Source: Planococcus circulans (lineage in GTDB: Bacteria; Bacillota; Bacilli; Bacillales_A; Planococcaceae). Taken from it: a stretch of DNA of 64,000 nucleotides. Below are positions 44,277-53,142 of this stretch, piece by piece. Below the pieces are notes generated by a model. It saw only the letters and a program-made list of their open reading frames with translations, was not told where the DNA came from and searched no databases. Both the position numbers and the translations under genes were made by a program. Each line of letters opens with the position of its first letter. The first letter of the stretch is position 1. Location of the stretch: assembly GCF_020023385.1 (NCBI RefSeq), contig NZ_JAIQCL010000002.1:62001-126000 (forward strand). Direction: 5' to 3'.

Positions 44277-44834
44277 TTCCTCGATATGGCCGATGGCTTT
44301 TGCAGGATTGCCGCCGACGATGGAATTGGCAGGCACATCTTTAGTGACGACAGCACCCGAAGCGATGACCGCATTGTCGCCGATGGTGATACCGGGATTG
44401 ATGACAGCGCGGCCGCCGATCCAGACATTGTGGCCGATGGTGACCGGCTTGCCGAATTCTCTGCCGGAATTGCGGACCGCTGGATGGAGCGGGTGGGTCG
44501 CCGTGTAGATGTGGACACCCGGTGCAATCATACAGTTGTCGCCGATCCGAATTTCGCAGACATCCAGAAATACACAATCGAAATTGGCATAGAAATTTTC
44601 ACCGACATGGATGTTGAACCCGTAATCGCAGCGGATGGTCGGTTCAGCATGGAGGAGTTCGCCGGTCGAGCCGAATAGTTTTTTCAGCAGGGTGGTTCGG
44701 TCCTGGCCATCCATTTCAGTGGTTTCGTTGAACAACCGACTGAGCCGCCGGGCGTTCATGCGGTTTTGGCGCAATTCGGAATCCTGCGGGTCGTACATTT
44801 CACCCGCCTGCATCTTTTCTTTTTCCGTTTTCAT
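44274..44834 (-). CDS. maa: Maltose O-acetyltransferase-like (LbH) enzyme
   Basis: A 186-residue hexapeptide-repeat acetyltransferase. An N-terminal Mac domain ([20 protein letters not shown]) is followed by left-handed beta-helix repeats ([24 protein letters not shown] with catalytic His, [37 protein letters not shown]). The family acetylates maltose, glucose or related sugars using acetyl-CoA; role unclear. The maltodextrin locus starts 1.4 kb away. Confidence 0.88.
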   Translation of the reverse strand: MKTEKEKMQAGEMYDPQDSELRQNRMNARRLSRLFNETTEMDGQDRTTLLKKLFGSTGELLHAEPTIRCDYGFNIHVGENFYANFDCVFLDVCEIRIGDNCMIAPGVHIYTATHPLHPAVRNSGREFGKPVTIGHNVWIGGRAVINPGITIGDNAVIASGAVVTKDVPANSIVGGNPAKAIGHIEE

Positions 44835-44946
44835 TCGTCAACCTCCTGCAAAAATAATGGTAAATCGATTGTATCATAGCTAATTCGTAAAATATTTAGT
44901 AAACTTATGGAATATTCTTTATAATAGAGAGACAGGAGTGGGAATT

Positions 44947-45588
44947 ATGAAAGCGATTGACAACAAAGTCACAGGCTACAAAGGAATCGAGGTTCCTTAT
45001 ACGGTCGTGTTGACGGAAGATTACACAAAAAAATTAGCCATCTTTTTGCCGGGTGCCGGATATACCGCAAAGAGTCCACTGTTCCATTTTGCAGAAGAGA
45101 TTTTTTTAAATAAAAACTACGATGTCCTGCGGGTCAATTACCAGTACACGGACAAAGCGTACAACGAATTCACCATGAAGGAATTGTCCGAAGCGATTGT
45201 CCATGATGTGCGCTTGGTGATCAGTGAAGTGCTGAAAGGCAGAAACTATCAGGAATTTTACTTGATTGGAAAATCGCTTGGCACCATTGCGATGAGCGCC
45301 GAAATGAGGCGTTCTGAATTCAGCGAAGCCAAAGCCATTTGGGTGACGCCGTTATTGAATCAGCAAGAAGTCCTCAATACAATGGTCAACAGCAAAAATC
45401 CGGCGCAATGCTACATCGGCGACAAAGATCGCTACTACTCGCCAGGTGCATTCGAATTGCTGAAAACCAATCCGAACCTGGAATCGACCTTATTGCCCGA
45501 CATCAACCACCGATTGGATTGTGAAAACGATCCACTCAAATCCATTGATGCCTTAAAGCAGATCATCGCTGGGATCAAGAACTTTTAA
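44947..45588 (+). CDS. Alpha/beta-hydrolase-fold protein
   Basis: 213 residues with an oxyanion strand IFLPGAGYTAKSPLFHF, nucleophile elbow IGKSLGTIAM (Ser about residue 113), an acidic segment CYIGDKDRYYS and a C-terminal His in PDINHRLD. This is a complete Ser-Asp-His set for a small hydrolase; substrate unknown. ATG 44947 behind AGGAGTGGG is preferred to GTG 44938. Confidence 0.75.
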   Translation: MKAIDNKVTGYKGIEVPYTVVLTEDYTKKLAIFLPGAGYTAKSPLFHFAEEIFLNKNYDVLRVNYQYTDKAYNEFTMKELSEAIVHDVRLVISEVLKGRNYQEFYLIGKSLGTIAMSAEMRRSEFSEAKAIWVTPLLNQQEVLNTMVNSKNPAQCYIGDKDRYYSPGAFELLKTNPNLESTLLPDINHRLDCENDPLKSIDALKQIIAGIKNF

Positions 45589-45591
45589 TGG

Positions 45592-45624
45592 GAAACCGTC
45601 CGTGTAATTGCGGTCGGTTTTTTT
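45592..45624 (+). terminator. Terminator after the hydrolase gene
   Basis: AACCGTCCG / CGGTCGGTT imperfect stem followed by T7. Confidence 0.7.
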
Positions 45625-45633
45625 GATGGGCTT

Positions 45634-46118
45634 CTACCAGCACAAGTCGCCTCGCTACATGACGAGGCGAGGCTTTTACATGACGAATCGGCGTTTCTAC
45701 CGTAATCATCACTCTCTACATGATGTTACCGGGCTTCTACCAGCACAAGTCGCTTCGCTACATGATGAATTGAGCGTTCTACATGAACAATCCGCGTTTC
45801 TACCGGGATCACCACTCTTTACAGGAGGTTGCTGGGTTTCTACAAGCGCAATTTGCCTCGCTACATGAATAAGTAAGGTTTCTACATGAAGAGTCAGCGT
45901 TTCTACCGGAATTGCCACACTCTACCGGAATTCGCCGGCTTTCTACAAGCACAAAACGCGCTGCTACATGAAGAGTCGACTGTTCTACATGAACAATCAA
46001 CGTTTCTACTGAAATCGTCACTCTCTACCGGAAGTTATCGAGTTTCTACAAGCACAAAACGCGTCGCTACATGAATAAGTAAGGTTTCTACATGAACAAT
46101 CCGCGTTTCTACAGGAAA
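45634..46118 (+). repeat. 21/19-bp repeat array with 103-bp period (array A3)
   Basis: TTCTAC followed by CAGCAC or AAGCRC recurs at 45632, 45735, 45838, 45941 and 46044, exactly 103 bp apart. Each block holds four 21-bp units and one 19-bp unit of the type CTACCGNAATC...CACTCT. It begins about 10 bp past a terminator and ends about 165 bp before the GH13 gene. The rest of the 695-bp gap contains the presumed promoter region of that gene. Confidence 0.94.
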
Positions 46119-46283
46119 AGAAACTCCATAAAAGCATCCCACCAAAACATGCTATAAACTTTGAGCTATTTTAAATCGAAGTTCATGCGAAAATGGAGAC
46201 ATCGCCAACATTTAGTTGGCAATTCTGCAAATTCATGTATGATGTTAGAATAATATTCACTTTAAGGGGAAGAGGGGATTTTG

Positions 46284-47873
46284 ATGGCAGAATGGTGGAA
46301 AAAGTCGACGGTGTATCAAATTTATCCGAGGAGTTTCATGGATTCGGATGGAGACGGCATCGGCGACATTAGAGGCATTATTCAAAAACTTGATTACTTG
46401 CATGAGCTTGGGGTGGACATTCTTTGGTTGTCGCCGGTCTATGATTCGCCGAACGATGACAATGGCTATGACATCCGTGATTATTATCAAATCATGAAAG
46501 AATTCGGCACCATGGCGGATTTTGATGAATTGCTGGAAGGGGTTCATGCTCGCGGCATGAAACTCGTTATGGACCTTGTCGTCAATCACACATCCGATGA
46601 ACACGAATGGTTCAAAAACCATCCCGACTTTTACATATGGCGCGACGAGCCGACGAATTGGCGTTCATTCTTCAGTGGCTCGACATGGGAATTCGAGAAA
46701 GAACGCGGCCAGTATTACCTGCATTTGTTTTCCAAAAAGCAGCCGGATTTAAATTGGGACAATCCGGAATTGCGTGAAGCGGTCTACGAAATGATGCGTT
46801 GGTGGCTCGATAAAGGGGTAGATGGCTTCCGCATGGACGTCATCAACATGATTTCAAAAGTGCCGGTCATGCATGATGCACCGGGCGGCGACGGCAGCCA
46901 TCAATTCATGAATGGTCCGAATGTCCACACCTACTTGAGAGAAATGAACCAGCAGGTGCTGTCGCAATACGATATTGTTACGGTCGGTGAAATGCCGGGC
47001 ACAACGCCGAAAGAAGCGCGCGAGTACACGGCTGCAGAAAACCGCGAACTCAATATGATTTTTACATTTGAACATATGGGGCTCGATCAGGCATCTGGCG
47101 AGAAATGGGATTTGAAGCCGCTGAAATTGACGGACTTGAAAGAGAATTTGGAAAAATGGCAGCATGGCCTCCATGATGAAGGCTGGAACAGTTTATACTG
47201 GAACAACCACGACCAGCCACGCATCGTTTCCCGTTTCGGCAACGACACGGACTACCGTGTGGAATCGGCGAAGATGCTCGCTACATGCCTTCATTTTATG
47301 CAAGGAACGCCTTATATTTACCAAGGCGAAGAACTTGGGATGACCAATGTGCGCTTTGATTCGATTGCCGATTACAAAGACATCGAAACAGTGAATATGT
47401 ACGCGGAAAAAAGCGAAGCCGGTATTCCGCACGCTGTCATTATGGAGAAAATTCATGTTAAAAGCCGCGACAACGCCCGGACGCCGATGCAATGGTCGGC
47501 TGAGCCGAACGGCGGATTTACAACCGAGACGCCTTGGCTGAAAGTGAACCCGAATTACACGGAAATCAATGCTCTGCAGCATAAAGATCCAGAGTCGATT
47601 TATCAGTATTACAAAAAACTGATCGGTTTCCGCAAAGACATGGACATCATCACGCACGGCAATTTTGAACTGCAGTACCGCGAAGACGATGAACTGTTTG
47701 CCTACACGCGTTCATGGAATGATGAATTGCTGACGGTTTACTGCAATTTTTCGGACCAGCCAAAAGCGGCAGCTCGCCCTGAAGGCCATGTGCTGATCGG
47801 CAATTACTCAGCTGATGCCGGTGAAGGGGATATTTTGTTGAGACCGTACGAAGCGGTTGTTTATTACAAATAA
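46284..47873 (+). CDS. GH13 alpha-glucosidase / oligo-1,6-glucosidase
   Basis: A 529-residue cytosolic GH13 enzyme that cleaves glucose from the ends of short alpha-glucans. Catalytic residues are nucleophile Asp185 (DGFRMDVINMI), acid/base Glu236 (TVGEMPG) and stabiliser Asp310 (NNHDQPR). Other family segments are YQIYPRSFMDSDGDGIGDI and DLVVNHTSDEHEWF. The loop after WF is about 14 residues shorter than in the Bacillus cereus enzyme as I recall it (nucleophile there is Asp199). ATG 46284 fits AGAGGGG better than the TTG at 46281. Linkage preference (1,4 or 1,6) cannot be fixed from sequence alone. Confidence 0.88.
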   Translation: MAEWWKKSTVYQIYPRSFMDSDGDGIGDIRGIIQKLDYLHELGVDILWLSPVYDSPNDDNGYDIRDYYQIMKEFGTMADFDELLEGVHARGMKLVMDLVVNHTSDEHEWFKNHPDFYIWRDEPTNWRSFFSGSTWEFEKERGQYYLHLFSKKQPDLNWDNPELREAVYEMMRWWLDKGVDGFRMDVINMISKVPVMHDAPGGDGSHQFMNGPNVHTYLREMNQQVLSQYDIVTVGEMPGTTPKEAREYTAAENRELNMIFTFEHMGLDQASGEKWDLKPLKLTDLKENLEKWQHGLHDEGWNSLYWNNHDQPRIVSRFGNDTDYRVESAKMLATCLHFMQGTPYIYQGEELGMTNVRFDSIADYKDIETVNMYAEKSEAGIPHAVIMEKIHVKSRDNARTPMQWSAEPNGGFTTETPWLKVNPNYTEINALQHKDPESIYQYYKKLIGFRKDMDIITHGNFELQYREDDELFAYTRSWNDELLTVYCNFSDQPKAAARPEGHVLIGNYSADAGEGDILLRPYEAVVYYK

Positions 47874-47895
47874 AAGCGTAAATGGAGGAAAAGCT

Positions 47896-48771
47896 ATGGC
47901 AAACGTATTAGGCGTCGACATTGGTGGAACAAAAGTCCGCATGGGTGTCATTGATGACAAGGGACAGATTTTATACGACGAACAGATTCCAACCGAGATT
48001 CCGTTGTACCCGTATCTGGAAGCGAATATCCTGCGCATGCTGGAGGCGAGGCCAGAAATCGATGCAATCGGCATCGGCACACATGGCTTTGTCGATCCGA
48101 AGCAAGGCAAAGTCATCTATGCTGCGGAAACATTACTGGGCTGGACCGGCACACCAGTTAAGGAATGGCTGGAGAAGGCAACAGGAAAGCGCGTCGAAGT
48201 GGAAAACGATGCAAATGTTGTCGCACTTGCGGAAGCGAAGTTTGGTGCGGCGCAAGGACTGGACCGCGTGGTCGTCTTAACGCTCGGCACAGGCCTTGGC
48301 GGTGGCGTGTTATGGGACGGAAAGCTTTTGAGCGGCGGCCCTCATGGAGGAGCAGCTGAACTTGGCCATATGATCCTTTATCCAAATGGCGTGAAATGTG
48401 CATGCGGAAGACTGGGCTGCAGCGAAATGTACGTTTCCGGCACGGCATTGCGCCGCCGGATCCGCGAAGCGGGGCTGGACATCACGCCGCCTGAACTGTT
48501 TGAGAATGCGGAGAAAGATCCGGCAGCAAAAAAAGTAGTGGAAGAGTTTACAGGCGACTTGGCCCTTGTCATCAGCAGCCTGCAGGCAGCATTTGATATG
48601 GAAATGGTCATTATCGGCGGCGGTGTTTCCGAAGCAGCGGACTTATGGATGGAGCCTTTCCAACGGCAGCTCAAACCGATGTTATTGAATCCGTTGCAAG
48701 TGGAAGTGGCGCGTTTTGAAAACGATGCAGGCATTTTAGGTGCTGCATTGCTGGTGTTGGAAAATGAATGA
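47896..48771 (+). CDS. ROK-family sugar kinase (glucokinase-like)
   Basis: A 291-residue ROK protein without HTH, hence a kinase rather than a repressor: phosphate motif GVDIGGTKVRMGV, LTLGTGLGGGVL, and the zinc-binding CACGRLGCSEMYVSG. It would phosphorylate the glucose released by the GH13 enzyme whose gene precedes it by 22 bp. TGGAGGAA supports ATG 47896. Confidence 0.87.
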   Translation: MANVLGVDIGGTKVRMGVIDDKGQILYDEQIPTEIPLYPYLEANILRMLEARPEIDAIGIGTHGFVDPKQGKVIYAAETLLGWTGTPVKEWLEKATGKRVEVENDANVVALAEAKFGAAQGLDRVVVLTLGTGLGGGVLWDGKLLSGGPHGGAAELGHMILYPNGVKCACGRLGCSEMYVSGTALRRRIREAGLDITPPELFENAEKDPAAKKVVEEFTGDLALVISSLQAAFDMEMVIIGGGVSEAADLWMEPFQRQLKPMLLNPLQVEVARFENDAGILGAALLVLENE

Positions 48772-48774
48772 TCC

Positions 48775-48820
48775 GCAGAAAAGCAGTGACGGCCTAAGAG
48801 CTGTTGCTGCTTTTTTCTGC
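48775..48820 (+). terminator. Terminator after the ROK kinase gene
   Basis: GCAGAAAAGCAG / CTGCTTTTTTCTGC stem with an internal T6. Confidence 0.85.
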
Positions 48821-48875
48821 TCGTGCTAAAACGCAAATTAAGCAAAAAAAAAATGAAATAATTTTAAATTACATA

Positions 48876-48904
48876 TTGTGCAAACGTTTTCATGGTGGTA
48901 TGAT
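48876..48904 (+). promoter_or_regulatory. Promoter of the maltodextrin operon with overlapping operator/cre
   Basis: TTGTGC (-35, 48876-48881), 17-bp spacer, TATGAT (-10, 48899-48904). TGCAAACGTTTTCA (48879-48892) overlaps the -35. It fits both the LacI/MalR operator pattern and the CcpA cre consensus. Confidence 0.75.
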
Positions 48905-48920
48905 ACAAATAATTAATTAT

Positions 48921-48954
48921 TGGAAACACGCTTCAGAGAGTTTCCATTTTTTAT
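48921..48954 (+). promoter_or_regulatory. Leader hairpin with T-tract upstream of the binding-protein gene
   Basis: TGGAAAC (48920-48926) / GTTTCCA (48939-48945) followed by TTTTTTATTT, downstream of the -10 and upstream of the second operator. It looks like a weak terminator or attenuator. Confidence 0.4.
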
Positions 48955-48965
48955 TTACGACTTTG

Positions 48966-48979
48966 TGCAAACGATTGCA
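48966..48979 (+). promoter_or_regulatory. Second LacI-type operator, maltodextrin operon
   Basis: TGCAAACGATTGCA is a near-perfect palindrome of the LacI/GalR family with central CG, 87 bp from the first operator. The LacI-family regulator encoded in the same operon is the natural ligand. Confidence 0.75.
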
Positions 48980-49004
48980 TAAAAACCAAAAGGGGGAGTT
49001 TGGG

Positions 49005-50309
49005 ATGAAGGATTTTAAGTTCAGCAAGGGGTTAGTGGCATCATTGATGTTGTCGGCAGCAGTATTGGCGGGGTGCAGCAGCGACGGGGAAGAAGCTTCA
49101 GGTTCAGGAAGCGAAGATCAGGTAACGGTTGATATTTTCCAGTTCAAAGTGGAATTTAAAGACCAGTTTGAAGACGTAGTGGCGCTTTACGAAAAAGAGA
49201 ACCCGGACGTCAATATTGAAATCACTACCGTCGGAGGCGGAGAAGATTATGGCGCGGCACTTCGTTCACGCTTTGCATCCGGAAACGAACCGGCAATCTT
49301 CAACATCGGTGGACCTCAGGACGTTGCGGACTGGAAAGACAATTTGTCTGACTTGGCTGAAACAAAAGCAGCGGGAGCCGCACTTGAAGGCACGCTTGAC
49401 GGCGTAACGGTTGAATCTGAAGTGCTTGGACTTCCTTATAACCAAGAAGGATACGGCTTTATCTACAACACACGCCTGTTTGAAGAAGCTGGAATTGATC
49501 CAGCGTCGATCACAGATTTCGCATCACTTGAAGAAGCTGTGAAAACATTGGATTCGAAAAAAGACGAATTGGGACTTGAATCGGTTTTTGCTTTCCCAGG
49601 AAAAGAAGCCTGGGTAACAGGACTTCACTTATCGAATACATTCTTGGCACCTGAATTCGACAACAATGTATTGGCGGCATTTGACGCAAAAACTGTCGAC
49701 TTTAAATACGCAGACGGGTACAAGAAAATCGTCGATCTGCAAAACGAATATTCGAAACAACCGACTGTGAGCCTTGATTATTCTCAGCAAGTCGAAGAAT
49801 TGTTCTCTCTTGAGCGTGTAGCGATCATCCAACAAGGAAACTGGGCTTACGGCTCAATCGCTGGAATTGACCCTGAACTTGCAGACAGCGGTGTCGGCCT
49901 GATGCCGATTCCTGTAGAAGGTCTGGATAACGCAGGCTTACCGGTTGGCGTACCGATGTACTGGGGCGTAAACAAACAAGCGGACGAAGATGTCATCAGA
50001 GAATCAAAAGAATTCTTGGATTGGCTTTATACTTCAGACGCTGGAAAAACAGCGGTAGTGGAAGACTTTAAATTCATTCCTGCCTATGAAGGGTACGATA
50101 CTTCAAAAATCTCCGATCCAATGTCGAAAGCGATTTATGATGCATCCGAGTCAGGCAACACAATCGGTTGGGTGTTCATGGGCTATCCGACTGGATGGGG
50201 TGAAGATGAACTTGGCGCAAGTATCCAAAAATACTTGAGCGACGAAGCAAGCTGGGACGAAGTCATCGAATCAGCTAAAGAAGCTTGGAAAACAAGCAGA
50301 GCTGAATAA
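49005..50309 (+). CDS. Maltodextrin ABC-transporter binding lipoprotein
   Basis: A 434-residue extracellular solute-binding protein (family 1): lipobox AAVLAGCSSD (Cys about 25), a Ser/Gly/Glu linker, then the two-lobed binding fold (NIEITTVGGGEDYGAALRSR, AIFNIGGPQDVADWK, QQGNWAYGSIAGI). It delivers oligosaccharides to the permeases encoded next; maltodextrin is inferred from the flanking alpha-glucosidases. AAGGGGGAG precedes ATG 49005; the longer reading from 48804 crosses the promoter. Confidence 0.87.
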   Translation: MKDFKFSKGLVASLMLSAAVLAGCSSDGEEASGSGSEDQVTVDIFQFKVEFKDQFEDVVALYEKENPDVNIEITTVGGGEDYGAALRSRFASGNEPAIFNIGGPQDVADWKDNLSDLAETKAAGAALEGTLDGVTVESEVLGLPYNQEGYGFIYNTRLFEEAGIDPASITDFASLEEAVKTLDSKKDELGLESVFAFPGKEAWVTGLHLSNTFLAPEFDNNVLAAFDAKTVDFKYADGYKKIVDLQNEYSKQPTVSLDYSQQVEELFSLERVAIIQQGNWAYGSIAGIDPELADSGVGLMPIPVEGLDNAGLPVGVPMYWGVNKQADEDVIRESKEFLDWLYTSDAGKTAVVEDFKFIPAYEGYDTSKISDPMSKAIYDASESGNTIGWVFMGYPTGWGEDELGASIQKYLSDEASWDEVIESAKEAWKTSRAE

Positions 50310-50345
50310 TAACATAACAATCCGGTTTTCATCATGAGCGTGATA

Positions 50346-50378
50346 AACAAAGTAGCCTCTGTGCTACTTTGTTTTGTT
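50346..50378 (+). terminator. Partial terminator between binding protein and permeases
   Basis: AACAAAGTAGC / GCTACTTTGTT perfect stem, followed by TTGTT. It is a common arrangement that keeps binding-protein mRNA in excess. Confidence 0.82.
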
Positions 50379-50422
50379 ACCGGAGCTTTCATGGAATGAG
50401 TTAAGGAAGGAAAGGTGCCTAC

Positions 50423-51283
50423 ATGCGTACAAAAGATTTATCCTATTGGTTGTTCCTCGCCCCCGTTTTACTTGCGCTAACGCTGGTTGTCATCGTTCCG
50501 ATGCTGCTTGGAGTTTATTATTCATTCACTTCCTGGAACGGTATTGTAACTGGTGAATTCGTCGGTTTACAAAATTACATTGATTTGTTCAAAGATGAGC
50601 GGTTCTTGGATTCTCTGTGGTTCACAACAAAATTCTCGATTGTTTCAGTTATCCTGATCAACATCATCGGACTGTCGCTGGCATTGCTAGTGACGGGACG
50701 CGTCCGTTCAAGCAAATTATTGCGTACAACATTCTTTATGCCGAACTTAATCGGCGGATTGATCTTAGGATTCATTTGGCAGTTCATTTTCATCAAAGTG
50801 TTCGCCAGTGTCGGTGAAATTATCGGCATGGAAAGCCTGCAAGGGTGGCTGTCTACAACAGACACGGGATTCTGGGGCTTGGTTATTTTGATGAGCTGGC
50901 AGATGGCGGGGTACATCATGGTCATCTACATCGCTTATTTGGAAGGGATGCCGAAAGAATTGCTGGAGGCTTCTGAAATTGACGGAGCTTCCACATTCCA
51001 GCGTTTCCGTTACATTGTCTTCCCGCTGGTAGCGCCGGCGTTCACGGTCAGTATGTTCCTGACGCTGTCCAACTCGTTTAAATTGTATGACCAGAACTTG
51101 TCGCTGACAGGCGGCGGACCTTACAACTCAACTGAAATGGTGGCAATGGAAATCTTCAAGACTGCGTTCACACAAAATGCCTTCGCCTATGCGCAGGCCA
51201 AAGCGGTTATATTCTTTGTCATCGTTGCCATCATCGCTCTTGTTCAAGTTTATCTGAACAAACGCAAGGAGGTTGAAATGTAA
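50423..51283 (+). CDS. Sugar ABC-transporter permease, MalF-type
   Basis: A 286-residue inner-membrane permease with six helices and the EAA loop ELLEASEIDGASTFQRFRYI; C-terminal KLYDQNLSLTGGGPYNSTEM is typical of the CUT1 family. Its stop codon overlaps the ATG of the next permease by one base. Confidence 0.9.
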   Translation: MRTKDLSYWLFLAPVLLALTLVVIVPMLLGVYYSFTSWNGIVTGEFVGLQNYIDLFKDERFLDSLWFTTKFSIVSVILINIIGLSLALLVTGRVRSSKLLRTTFFMPNLIGGLILGFIWQFIFIKVFASVGEIIGMESLQGWLSTTDTGFWGLVILMSWQMAGYIMVIYIAYLEGMPKELLEASEIDGASTFQRFRYIVFPLVAPAFTVSMFLTLSNSFKLYDQNLSLTGGGPYNSTEMVAMEIFKTAFTQNAFAYAQAKAVIFFVIVAIIALVQVYLNKRKEVEM

Positions 51284-52098
51284 TGCGGAAAAAGTGGGAC
51301 ATCAAACTGGAAGTCCTCGGGGGATTATTAGCACTTTTATGGCTGGCCCCTTTTTATCTCATGTTCGTCAACTCGTTCAAATCAAAAAAAGAAATATTCA
51401 TGGATACCATCAGCCTGCCGGCAGAATGGAACTTCGATAATTACATCACCGCTTTCGAAGAGCTTGATTTTATGCGTACGCTTTTCAATTCACTGCTGAT
51501 CACTATCGTCAGCGTGGTTTTGATCATCGTCTTCTCTGCGATGGCTGCGTATGCGCTGTCCCGTGCGAAAAGCAAACTCAGCACGGTGCTGTTTTTTGTA
51601 TTCGTTGCAGCGATGTTGATTCCATTCCAGTCGGTCATGATTCCGCTCGTGACGGTATTTGGCCAATTTGAAATGCTGAACCGCGGCGGCTTGATTTTCA
51701 TGTATCTCGGATTCGGTGCAAGCCTATCGATTTTCCTTTACCACGGCGCCTTGAACAATGTTTCGCGCTCGCTGGATGAAGCAGCAACAATCGACGGAGC
51801 CAACCGCTGGCAGGTATTCTGGTACATTATCTTCCCGATTCTGAAGCCGATTACGGTGACTGTGGCGATCCTGAACATTATCTGGATTTGGAATGATTAC
51901 TTATTGCCGTCATTGGTCATCAACACCCCGGGAAGCGAGACAATCCCATTGAAGATGTTCTTCTTCTTTGGGGAATATACGAAACAATGGCATCTGGCGC
52001 TTGCCGGCTTGACGCTTGCCATCATTCCAGTTATCATTTTCTACTTTATTGCACAACGTGAAATCATAAAAGGCGTATCGGATGGAGCAGTAAAATAA
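51283..52098 (+). CDS. Sugar ABC-transporter permease, MalG-type
   Basis: A 271-residue permease with six helices and the EAA loop SLDEAATIDGANRWQVFWYI. No ATPase gene is present in the operon; CUT1 systems in Bacillales commonly share the MsmX ATPase encoded elsewhere, which is assumed here. Confidence 0.9.
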   Translation: MRKKWDIKLEVLGGLLALLWLAPFYLMFVNSFKSKKEIFMDTISLPAEWNFDNYITAFEELDFMRTLFNSLLITIVSVVLIIVFSAMAAYALSRAKSKLSTVLFFVFVAAMLIPFQSVMIPLVTVFGQFEMLNRGGLIFMYLGFGASLSIFLYHGALNNVSRSLDEAATIDGANRWQVFWYIIFPILKPITVTVAILNIIWIWNDYLLPSLVINTPGSETIPLKMFFFFGEYTKQWHLALAGLTLAIIPVIIFYFIAQREIIKGVSDGAVK

Positions 52099-52110
52099 GG
52101 GGGCAGCATC

Positions 52111-53130
52111 ATGGCAGTCACGATTAAAGACGTTGCGAAACAAGCTGGCGTGTCGCCGGCCACTGTGTCCCGTGTCATCGCCGATAATCCACGAATCAGC
52201 AGCAAGACCAAACAAAAAGTACGGGAAGTCATGGAAGAACTGGGCTACTTCCCGAATTTCCAGGCCCGTAATCTGGTAGCGAAAAAGAGCCAGACTCTTG
52301 GCATCGTTATGGAAAATTCGGCGACACTGGCATTTCAAAATCCTTTCTTTCCGGAAGTGCTGCGTGGCATTTCAACACGTGCGCACGGCAGCCAGTATGG
52401 CTTGTATTTGTCGACAGGCGCTACACAGGAAGAAATCCACAGGGAAGTCGTGGAAATGGCACAAGGAAAACGAGTCGACGGCATCATCCTGTTGTATTCG
52501 AAAATCGGCGATCCGGTTATGGAATACTTGGGACAATGCGGGTTGCCGTACTCTGTAGTTGGACGTCCGTATAAAGATCCGGAAACCATCTCGTATGTCG
52601 ACAACGATAACATCAACAACGCCAAAGAAACGGTGGAATATTTGATTAGCCTCGGACATCAGCATATCGCTTTTGTTGGAGGGGCTACGGATTTCGTCGT
52701 TTCGCTGGATCGGCTGGAAGGTTACCGGCAGGCACTGGACCAACACGGCATCCCCTTTGTTGAAGCCTACGCAGTGAACCAGGAACTCATGCAAGGCAAG
52801 GAACGCGAAGCAATCCGCCAGTTGATGGCGCTCGACGTGCCGCCGACAGCCATCGTCACACATGACGACATGGTCGCATACGAAGTGATCGGCTACCTTG
52901 AGGATCTGCAAATCAGAGTACCCGAAGACATTTCCATCATCGGTTTCAACAACCACGCCATTTCAAAACATTTAAAGCCGCCGCTCAGCACCGTAGACAT
53001 TTCCATTTATGAACTCGGGCTGCATGCAGCGGAATTGGTATTAGAGAAAATAACGGACGAATCGGTGCCTCCAAAGCAAGTCGTGGTTTCATCCCGGCTG
53101 ATTGAAAGAGGATCTTGCCGCCGTCTTTGA
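52111..53130 (+). CDS. LacI-family regulator of maltodextrin use
   Basis: A 339-residue repressor: HTH VTIKDVAKQAGVSPATVSRV, hinge region RNLVAKKSQTLGIVMENS, and a periplasmic-binding-like effector domain (QGKRVDGIILLYSK, GHQHIAFVGGATDF, PEDISIIGFNNHAISK). Located between the permease and second GH13 genes, it most likely binds the operators at 48879 and 48966. MalR is a fitting name but unproved. Confidence 0.87.
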   Translation: MAVTIKDVAKQAGVSPATVSRVIADNPRISSKTKQKVREVMEELGYFPNFQARNLVAKKSQTLGIVMENSATLAFQNPFFPEVLRGISTRAHGSQYGLYLSTGATQEEIHREVVEMAQGKRVDGIILLYSKIGDPVMEYLGQCGLPYSVVGRPYKDPETISYVDNDNINNAKETVEYLISLGHQHIAFVGGATDFVVSLDRLEGYRQALDQHGIPFVEAYAVNQELMQGKEREAIRQLMALDVPPTAIVTHDDMVAYEVIGYLEDLQIRVPEDISIIGFNNHAISKHLKPPLSTVDISIYELGLHAAELVLEKITDESVPPKQVVVSSRLIERGSCRRL

Positions 53131-53142
53131 GAGGGATCGGAT

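Noticed and set aside
48804..49004. Upstream extension of the binding-protein gene
   Set aside because: It crosses the promoter and both operators; the lipoprotein signal starts at ATG 49005.
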